Assembly: GCA_029555885.1 (NCBI GenBank)
Contig: JAKPQT010000300.1
Span: 1-12,345, forward strand
DNA: 12,345 nt
DNA from: Chloroflexota bacterium
GTDB taxonomy: Bacteria; Chloroflexota; Anaerolineae; CG2-30-64-16
Direction: 5' to 3'
This document shows, piece by piece, positions 8,050-12,345 of the stretch (position 1 is the stretch's first letter; the number at the start of each line of letters is the position of its first letter). A program made the translations under genes and the position numbers. A model generated the notes under the pieces. The model was not told the DNA's origin and ran no database searches. It was given only the letters and a program-made list of their open reading frames with translations.

Positions 8050-8070
8050 ATCGTACCGATATCATACGAT
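8050..8070. promoter_or_regulatory. Palindrome at a possible -10 upstream of DUF4013
   Basis: ATCGTA (8050-8055) and TACGAT (8065-8070) form a perfect 6-bp inverted repeat with a 9-bp spacer. On the minus strand, TATGAT (8066-8061), a 5/6 match to a -10 box, lies inside it. That would give an mRNA leader of about 50 nt for DUF4013. No convincing -35 was found. ACGATGCCT also occurs twice nearby, at 8025-8033 and 8066-8074. Operator function is a guess. Confidence 0.3.
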
Positions 8071-8182
8071 GCCTGCGGCGCATTGCATGGCTTTGCACCG
8101 ACAGGTCGCTGACTGCAACAAGACGCATTACAGCTTGCGTTCTGAATAGCTTTACGCAGGGGTCAGCGGAATGTTTCAGCGT

Positions 8183-8206
8183 GCCTGTGACAAGTATATC
8201 ACAGGC
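8183..8206. promoter_or_regulatory. Perfect palindrome over an extended -10 (operator candidate)
   Basis: GCCTGTGA (8183-8190) and TCACAGGC (8199-8206) are exact inverse complements separated by 8 bp. On the minus strand the spacer contains TATACT (8198-8193) preceded by TGA, an extended -10 (TGnTATACT) pointing at DUF4013. The half-sites TGTGA/TCACA equal those of CRP-family sites but are 8 rather than 6 bp apart. There is no U-run on either side, so it is not an intrinsic terminator. An operator overlapping a promoter is the simplest reading. The regulator is unknown. Confidence 0.45.
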
Positions 8207-8274
8207 CGCGGCCCCGCATAAGTAGAGGCGAGGGTGCAAGCGCAGTTCGTCTCTCGCCCCTATGCCGCCTTTGG

Positions 8275-9078
8275 TCAAAACGGCAGGCCGAACCGCGCCG
8301 TCAGCCAGTCGCGCGCCAGGCCGATGGTCGCCAGCTCGGCCAGGGCCAGCGCGCCGCCCACCAGCAGGGGCGCAGCCAGTGCGGCCCAACGGCGCGCACG
8401 TGCCTCCCGGCGCAGCAGCATCAGCACGAGCATCGCGTTCAACAGGCCGAACAATCCGACGATGGTCAGCCCGCTGAGCAGGGCGAGGGGATACAGCAGC
8501 CAGGGTTGCTCGCTGCTGACCAGGGCAACGACAACCCCGCCGCCCACCAGCATCCACAGCAGACCGGCCCATGAGTCGACGGACCGCACGGGCGCGGGCG
8601 CAGCCCACAGCACGAGGTTGGCGACGGGCAGCAGGAAGCTCGCGATGGCCAACCCCTGCAGCGTGCCGGTGACGAGGCGCAGCAGGTTGCTTGGCTCGTA
8701 CAGGTGGGGCAGACCGAGCAGCGCCAGGTACGAGTTTGCGCCGTCCAGCGCCCATGCCAGGATGAATAGGGCGAAGATGCCGACGGTGCGGCGGTCCGGC
8801 AGCCGGCTGGCCCGCCCGTGGCCGCGTAATGCCAGCACGGCCAGGCCCGCTACCGTGCCCAGGTAGGTGCCGCTGCAGCGGGCGCAGAGGGGCAGCGGCC
8901 GGCCGTTCAGGCTGAAGGTGCGTTCGGGGATGCGGTGGCACACGGCGAACGCGGCGCGGTCGGCCTTGGCGAGCAGGTTGTGGGGCGGCGCGAACAGGAT
9001 GGCGACGAGCGTCGCCAGCGCCAGGAGCGCCAGCAGGCCGTCCCAGGAGCGCGGCTGTGTGGGCGAGTCGTGCGACAT
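8275..9078 (-). CDS. DUF2085 family membrane protein
   Basis: 267 residues, integral membrane protein of unknown role. The family signature is clear: AVCHRIPERTF (45-55; Cys47, His48), then PLCARCSGTYLG (63-74; Cys66 and Cys69), LDGANSYLALLGLPHLYEPSN (111-131) and RLVTGTLQG (134-142). Cys-His and Cys-X2-Cys could bind a metal or form a redox centre; this is inference. About seven hydrophobic helices follow through residue 255. ATG at 9078 is chosen over an in-frame start 20 codons upstream because TATAAT ends 6 nt before it and no Shine-Dalgarno exists, which fits a leaderless mRNA. The upstream start would lie beyond that promoter. It is divergent from the ABC ATPase. Confidence 0.9.
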   Translation of the reverse strand: MSHDSPTQPRSWDGLLALLALATLVAILFAPPHNLLAKADRAAFAVCHRIPERTFSLNGRPLPLCARCSGTYLGTVAGLAVLALRGHGRASRLPDRRTVGIFALFILAWALDGANSYLALLGLPHLYEPSNLLRLVTGTLQGLAIASFLLPVANLVLWAAPAPVRSVDSWAGLLWMLVGGGVVVALVSSEQPWLLYPLALLSGLTIVGLFGLLNAMLVLMLLRREARARRWAALAAPLLVGGALALAELATIGLARDWLTARFGLPF

Positions 9079-9084
9079 GTGCGT

Positions 9085-9090
9085 ATTATA
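9085..9090 (-). promoter_or_regulatory. DUF2085 leaderless -10 box
   Basis: A perfect TATAAT on the minus strand ends 6 nt before the ATG at 9078. A start site about 7 nt downstream would coincide with the A of the ATG. The -35 region is GC-rich and has no recognisable TTGACA, so strength is uncertain. Confidence 0.55.
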
Positions 9091-9122
9091 CACGCGGTGG
9101 CCGCGCGCGGCATTTTCGCGAT

Positions 9123-9151
9123 TTGGCAGCCCACACAAGGTGTGCTAGACT
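9123..9151 (+). promoter_or_regulatory. Promoter for the ABC ATPase leader
   Basis: TTGGCA (9123-9128, 5/6 match), a 17-bp spacer and TAGACT (9146-9151, 4/6) with an extended TGC at 9143-9145. The start site would be about 9157-9159. It is divergent from the DUF2085 promoter and would give a leader of about 430 nt before the ATPase gene. Confidence 0.5.
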
Positions 9152-9157
9152 ACAGTC

Positions 9158-9585
9158 CACGTTTGCGGGCTGTCCGGTGCGGCCAAGCACGCGCGGACAG
9201 CAGCAATACCTTGCCCTATCGGGGACTCCCTCCGGGGAACCTTCGCTCCAGCGCAGGAGGTGTGCCACTCAAGGGTCTGAGTTCTGTGTGTCATAGCCGC
9301 TGTTGCGCGGCTCCCTCAGCCCATCCGACATCTTCAATCTTCCTTCTTCCATCTCGCACTTGACGCGGCCCGGCAGAGCGGTTACGGCCTGCGGCGCCCG
9401 AGCCGGTCGATTTACCCGGTCTTGGCCATTGGATTTGCAGAGGCGCGGCCTAGCGATTCAATCGGGGATATCGCCCGCTCGACCGAATAGTTCTGTCTGC
9501 CTGGCCGGCCCGGTGAGTCAGCCAGTCTGCTCCTGGGCTTTGCTCAACATCCATATTCTATCCCTCTAAAGGAGCACATACTTCG
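9158..9585 (+). promoter_or_regulatory. Long structured leader upstream of the ABC ATPase
   Basis: This roughly 430-base stretch shows no convincing gene. It carries strong hairpins near its 5' end. GCTGTCCG (9169-9176) pairs with CGGACAGC (9194-9201) and is extended by GTGC/GCAC. AGCCGC-N6-GCGGCT lies at about 9295-9312, enclosed by CTGAG/CTCAG. CTGGC/GCCAG lies near 9500-9525. The distal end has AAAGGAG (9568-9574), 11 nt before the ATG, as ribosome binding site. It could be a regulatory leader or contain a small RNA. I recognise no known riboswitch class. A second promoter nearer the gene cannot be excluded. Confidence 0.35.
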
Positions 9586-10692
9586 ATGGCCAGTGTAACC
9601 TACGAACATGTCTATAAGCGGTTTGGTGACGTCATCGCCGTCAACGACCTGAATATCGAAATCGCCGACAAGGAATTCCTCGTCTTCGTCGGCCCCTCCG
9701 GCTGTGGCAAGACGACCAGCCTGCGCCTGCTGGCGGGCCTGGAGGAAATCTCCGATGGCCGCATCCTGATCGGTGACCGCGTCGTCAACGACGTGCCGCC
9801 CAAGGATCGCGATATCGCGATGGTGTTCCAGAGCTACGCCCTCTACCCGCACATGAGCGTCTATGACAATATGGCGTTCGGCCTGAAGCTGCGGAAGGTG
9901 CCCAAGGCGGAAATCGACAAGAAGGTGAAAGAAGCCGCCGAGATCCTCGGCATCGGCCAGTTCCTCGACCGCAAGCCCAAGCAGCTCTCCGGCGGTCAGC
10001 GCCAGCGTGTGGCCGTCGGCCGCGCCATCGTGCGTAGCCCGAAGGTCTTCCTCTTCGATGAGCCGCTGTCCAACCTGGACGCCAAGCTCCGCGTGCAGAC
10101 CCGCGCCGAAATCAGCAAGCTCCACCAGCGGCTGGGCACCACGTTCATCTACGTGACCCATGACCAGGTGGAAGCCATGACCATGGCGAGCCGCATCGCG
10201 GTCATGAAGGACGGCATCCTCCAGCAGATTGACACGCCGCAGAACCTGTATGACCACCCGAACAACGTCTTCGTCGCCGGCTTCATCGGCAGCCCCTCGA
10301 TGAACTTCTTCGAGGCGACCGTGGTGGATCAGGATGGCAAGCTGTACGTGGACGGCGGCACGTTCAAGGTGGCCGTCCCCGAGAGCAAGAAAGCCGGCTA
10401 CCTGCAGCACAAGGGCAAGAAGGTTGTGTTTGGCATCCGGCCTGAGGATATCTACGCGGCCCAGTATGCGGCCCCCGGCATCACCCCAGCGCCCATCAAG
10501 GCCGATGTGGATGTCTCCGAGTTGATGGGCAACGAAATCTTCCTGTACCTGCTGAGCGGGAAGAAGTCGTTCATCGCCCGTGTGGATCCGCGCACGCACG
10601 CCCGCCCCGGCGAGACGCTCGACCTGGTGTTGAACATGGACAACATGCACCTGTTCGACCCGCAGACCGAGAAGACGCTGGACGTCATCTGA
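9586..10692 (+). CDS. ABC transporter ATP-binding protein, sugar type (UgpC/MsmX/MalK family)
   Basis: A 368-residue cytosolic ATPase that powers CUT1-type carbohydrate (or glycerol-3-phosphate) importers. All nucleotide-binding motifs are intact: Walker A GPSGCGKT (36-43), Q-loop Gln82 in VFQSYALYPHM, signature LSGGQRQ (134-140), Walker B VFLFDEP with Glu159, D-loop SNLDAK, and switch His192 in YVTHDQ. The C-terminal regulatory OB/TOBE region (about 240-368) includes FGIRPEDI (282-289) and VSELMGNE (310-317). No permease or binding-protein gene for this class adjoins it. By analogy with MsmX in Bacillus, it may serve several importers in trans (inference). It is preceded by a long structured leader and followed by a strong terminator. 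The exact substrate is unknown. Confidence 0.95.
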   Translation: MASVTYEHVYKRFGDVIAVNDLNIEIADKEFLVFVGPSGCGKTTSLRLLAGLEEISDGRILIGDRVVNDVPPKDRDIAMVFQSYALYPHMSVYDNMAFGLKLRKVPKAEIDKKVKEAAEILGIGQFLDRKPKQLSGGQRQRVAVGRAIVRSPKVFLFDEPLSNLDAKLRVQTRAEISKLHQRLGTTFIYVTHDQVEAMTMASRIAVMKDGILQQIDTPQNLYDHPNNVFVAGFIGSPSMNFFEATVVDQDGKLYVDGGTFKVAVPESKKAGYLQHKGKKVVFGIRPEDIYAAQYAAPGITPAPIKADVDVSELMGNEIFLYLLSGKKSFIARVDPRTHARPGETLDLVLNMDNMHLFDPQTEKTLDVI

Positions 10693-10714
10693 GCATCAGG
10701 CGGTAGCTAAAACC

Positions 10715-10750
10715 AACGGGAGGGGGTGAAAACCCCCTCCCGTTTCTCTT
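10715..10750. terminator. Bidirectional intrinsic terminator
   Basis: A perfect 13-bp stem (10715-10727 with 10732-10744) closes on a GAAA tetraloop and is followed on the plus strand by TCTCTTGTTGTTT. On the minus strand the exit is GGTTTTAG. It sits between the convergent ATPase and deformylase genes and should stop both transcripts; it is stronger for the plus strand. Confidence 0.92.
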
Positions 10751-10795
10751 GTTGTTTATGTCTTCTTTGCCCCGCAGCCCTAAAGGTTGCGCGTG

Positions 10796-11344
10796 CTATT
10801 TCATCAGCGCAGCGGCTTCTGCCACCTCACCGGTGGCATTCGCGGCTTCCTCTGCGGTGATGCGTCGAATCTTGCTCGGGTCCGTCACCCGGTCGATGAA
10901 GAGCACTCCTTCGAGGTGGTCGATCTCATGCTGAAAGATGCGGGCGAGGTAATCGCGCGCCTTCAGGCGCTGCGGCCGGCCGAACGCATCCTGGCCGCGA
11001 AGCACGATCTCCGTCGAGCGTTCGACCTCACCGATGTAGCCGGGAATCGACAGGCAGCCTTCTTCGCCCTCTTCAGTCTCGCGCGAGGCTTTGACAATCT
11101 CAGGATTGACGAACGCGTATAGCTCGGCGGGCAGCCCTTCCTCTTCGTCCGCGGGCAACTCGACCACGACGATGCGTTCCTGCACGTCGATCTGCGGCGC
11201 GGCCAGGCCCACGCCAGGCGCGGCCCGCATCGTCTCGACCATATCGTTGATCAATTGTTGCACTTCCGGCCCGAACCGGGTGACCTTGCGCGCCTTCTGG
11301 CGCAAGGTCGGGTGGCCGAGTGTGATGATTTCTCGCATTGCCAT
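10796..11344 (-). CDS. def: Peptide deformylase
   Basis: Removes the N-formyl group from nascent proteins as they leave the ribosome. It is a metalloenzyme of 182 residues, a usual length. The three hallmark motifs are present: GVGLAAPQ (44-51), EGCLS with metal ligand Cys97, and QHEIDHLEG with His139, Glu140 and His143. The C-terminal tail, about 161-182, is alanine/glutamate-rich. ATG at 11344 has GAGG 6 nt upstream; a second ATG lies two codons in and cannot be excluded. It stands alone rather than beside fmt, and has a perfect consensus promoter. It is convergent with the ABC ATPase gene. Confidence 0.97.
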   Translation of the reverse strand: MAMREIITLGHPTLRQKARKVTRFGPEVQQLINDMVETMRAAPGVGLAAPQIDVQERIVVVELPADEEEGLPAELYAFVNPEIVKASRETEEGEEGCLSIPGYIGEVERSTEIVLRGQDAFGRPQRLKARDYLARIFQHEIDHLEGVLFIDRVTDPSKIRRITAEEAANATGEVAEAAALMK

Positions 11345-11380
11345 CGCGTGCCTCGAATTACTCTAGCAAGTAGTATAAAA

Positions 11381-11409
11381 ATTATACGTCGTGCGCAGCC
11401 CTTTGTCAA
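11381..11409 (-). promoter_or_regulatory. Deformylase promoter, perfect sigma-70 consensus
   Basis: TTGACA (11409-11404), a 17-bp spacer and TATAAT (11386-11381) on the minus strand: 12 of 12 consensus bases at optimal spacing. The start site would be near 11374, giving a leader of about 30 nt to the ATG at 11344. Confidence 0.9.
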
Positions 11410-11457
11410 AACTGCCGCTCCCCCCGCCCGTGGAATCCGCGATTTGCCAATCGCAAT

Positions 11458-11486
11458 TTGCGACGCAAGGTTAAGAAGGGTATAAT
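11458..11486 (+). promoter_or_regulatory. Promoter of the 6S-like RNA / BMP leader
   Basis: TTGCGA (11458-11463, 4/6), a 17-bp spacer and a perfect TATAAT (11481-11486). The start site would be about 11491-11494. It is divergent from the deformylase promoter, 48 bp away. Confidence 0.75.
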
Positions 11487-11490
11487 GCTT

Positions 11491-11650
11491 CCTCAGACAG
11501 GCGGTCAGAATGGGCTGGCACGCCAGTTCATGCCCTAGGACCTGTCCTCTGCGCCTCGCAAAGGCGTTCGTTGTAAGACCTATCCATCTATGTTCCTCAT
11601 GGGCGGCCAAGGCTTGTGCCGCACCTACGTCCTGGCTGAAAGGAGGTGGT
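11491..11650 (+). ncRNA. Structured RNA, possibly 6S-like, or leader of the BMP gene
   Basis: No open frame of note lies here. A hand fold gives four elements. A closing stem: CUUCCUCAG at 11488-11496 with CUGAAAGGAGG at 11636-11646, two A bulged; only from about 11491 would be transcribed. It extends with CAGG/CCUG. A distal stem: GCCCUAGGA (11532-11540) with the inverse segment 11593-11604, two single bulges. A 3'-side hairpin: GGCCAA-GGC-UUG-U-GCC at 11605-11620. A distal hairpin: CGCCU/AGGCG near 11552-11567. Closing stem, bubble with 3'-side hairpin and distal stem match the general 6S RNA layout, as does the length of about 155-160 nt. No sequence match was confirmed. No convincing terminator follows; GGCAGC/GCTGCC (11679-11701) is followed only by TTGT. 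The alternative is a cis-regulatory leader of about 310 nt for the downstream lipoprotein gene. Confidence 0.35.
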
Positions 11651-11802
11651 TGCCTACTCGGATGGCAGAGTGAGCCCCGGCAGCAGCACCTTCTCGCTGC
11701 CTTGTGGGATGTCCCTCTGCCTGTAGATCAGCCTTTGCCTGCTCATGACTTGTACTTCCATTACAGTGTTCTCACATTGAATGTAGGAGGAGATTTTCCG
11801 AC

Positions 11803-12345
11803 ATGCGCAACAAACTATTCACCCTGTTAAGCGTGCTTGTGCTGTTCAGCCTGCTCGTCACGGCATGTGGCGGCCGCGCCACGCCGACTCCGGCTGCGGC
11901 TGAACCGACCGCGGCGCCGGCCGAGCCCACTGCGGCCCCTGTCGAGCCCACCGCAGCCCCGGTTGAACCGACTACGGAAGGTATCGTGGTCGGGCAAATC
12001 ACGGACCTGGGCGGCATTGATGACAAGAGCTTCAACCAGACCTCCTGGAAGGGCATCCAGGATGCCGAGAAGCAGTTAGGCATCACCGGCAAGTATCTGG
12101 AGTCACAGCAGCAGGCGGACTACAACAAGAACATGCAGCAGTTCGTGAGCGAGAAGCTGGACCTGATCGTGACGGTGGGGTTCCTGCTGGGCGTGACGAC
12201 GGCAGATGCGGCGAAGGCGAATCCGGACCTGAAGTTTGCGATCGTGGACTATGCCTATCCGGACTGCTGGCCGGGGGCGGTGGTCGGGAAGGACTGCGGG
12301 TCGGATGTTCCGCTGGACAATGTCTTGGGGCTGACGTTTGCGACG
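11803..12345 (+). CDS. BMP/PnrA-family substrate-binding lipoprotein (partial)
   Basis: Substrate-binding lipoprotein of the basic membrane protein family (Bmp/PnrA/Med), which in characterised members binds nucleosides for an ABC importer. The 181 codons present run to the window end, so the C-terminal half is missing. A lipoprotein signal peptide (1-21) ends in the lipobox LVTAC with Cys22. A flexible linker of repeated AEPTAAP-like units (33-57) follows. The mature domain begins IVVGQITDLGGIDDKSFNQT (61-80), the family's diagnostic start, then SWKGIQDAEKQLG and LIVTVGFLLG (121-130). FAIVDYAYPDCWPG to KDCGSDVP carries two cysteines, 155 and 165, in what seems an inserted loop that could form a disulfide. 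ATG has GGAGGAG ending 10 nt upstream. An ATPase and permeases of the same transporter would be expected downstream. Confidence 0.93.
   Translation, partial: MRNKLFTLLSVLVLFSLLVTACGGRATPTPAAAEPTAAPAEPTAAPVEPTAAPVEPTTEGIVVGQITDLGGIDDKSFNQTSWKGIQDAEKQLGITGKYLESQQQADYNKNMQQFVSEKLDLIVTVGFLLGVTTADAAKANPDLKFAIVDYAYPDCWPGAVVGKDCGSDVPLDNVLGLTFAT
11899..11973 (+). repeat. 21-nt coding repeat, Glu-Pro-Thr-Ala-Ala-Pro linker
   Basis: Three and a half imperfect 21-nt units encode (A/V)EPTAAP at residues 33-57 of the lipoprotein. They form the tether between the lipid-anchored cysteine and the binding domain. Third-position differences between units indicate an older repeat rather than a fresh slippage event. 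Confidence 0.85.

Noticed and set aside
8227..8258. GGCGAG/CTCGCC inverted repeat after the DUF2085 stop
   Set aside because: The spacer is about 20 nt and no U-run follows on the minus strand, so it is not a credible terminator.
8006..8941. A 312-codon N-terminal extension of the DUF4013 gene
   Set aside because: It crosses DUF2085 in a different frame and has arginine/alanine-rich nonsense composition. A strong GGAGG and the family N-terminus lie at 8005.
9303..9569. An 88-codon plus-strand frame in the ATPase leader
   Set aside because: No ribosome binding site, no recognisable motif, and unusual composition; it lies in a hairpin-rich leader.
9544..10650. A 368-codon minus-strand frame opposite the ABC ATPase
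   Set aside because: Shadow of a gene with all ABC motifs intact.
11679..11705. GGCAGC/GCTGCC hairpin as terminator of the 6S-like RNA
   Set aside because: A loop of 11 nt and only TTGT after it; too weak to call.

Overview
The window is a GC-rich, densely packed bacterial chromosome segment. It looks like Chloroflexota (Anaerolineae-type) metagenomic DNA. That is an inference from protein style: a lipoprotein with a short Cys-Gly-Gly start followed by a Glu-Pro-Thr-Ala-Ala-Pro linker, a solitary MsmX/UgpC-like ATPase, DUF4013 and DUF2085 membrane proteins, and mixed ATG/GTG starts. No rRNA, tRNA, CRISPR array, transposase or phage gene was found. Nothing marks the region as an obvious island.

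The left two thirds is read on the minus strand. In transcription order from the right it holds: a DUF2085 membrane protein (8275-9078); a 269-bp gap with two palindromes; a DUF4013 membrane protein (7280-8005); a compact ACAGGATTG repeat/hairpin (7218-7272); a DUF4126 membrane protein (6628-7197); a fusion of a family-2 glycosyltransferase and a polyprenyl-phosphate sugar transferase (4985-6625); uvrC (3056-4933); a large membrane protein with three cyclic-nucleotide-binding-like domains and two bacterial PH domains (421-3054); and the N-terminal part of an iron-sulfur L-serine dehydratase that runs off the window (1-424). uvrC, the cNMP/PH gene and the serine dehydratase gene are joined by a 1-bp gap and a 4-bp overlap, so they are almost certainly one operon. 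DUF4126 and the glycosyltransferase are separated by 2 bp and form another coupled pair.

The right third holds an ABC-transporter ATPase on the plus strand (9586-10692), preceded by a roughly 430-nt, hairpin-rich leader. It converges through a strong bidirectional terminator on peptide deformylase (10796-11344, minus). Divergent from deformylase is a strong promoter that makes a structured RNA of about 155-160 nt. Its layout resembles 6S RNA: closing stem, bubble with a 3'-side hairpin, distal stem. It could instead be the leader of the following gene, a BMP/PnrA-family substrate-binding lipoprotein truncated by the window end (11803-12345).

Promoters can be read well here. Deformylase has a perfect TTGACA-17-TATAAT. 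uvrC and DUF2085 have TATAAT only 6-8 nt before the start codon, which predicts leaderless mRNAs. The items most worth a second look are the 6S-like RNA, the cNMP-binding/PH membrane protein in the uvrC operon, the GT2-sugar transferase fusion, the palindrome overlapping an extended -10, and the ACAGGATTG repeat.
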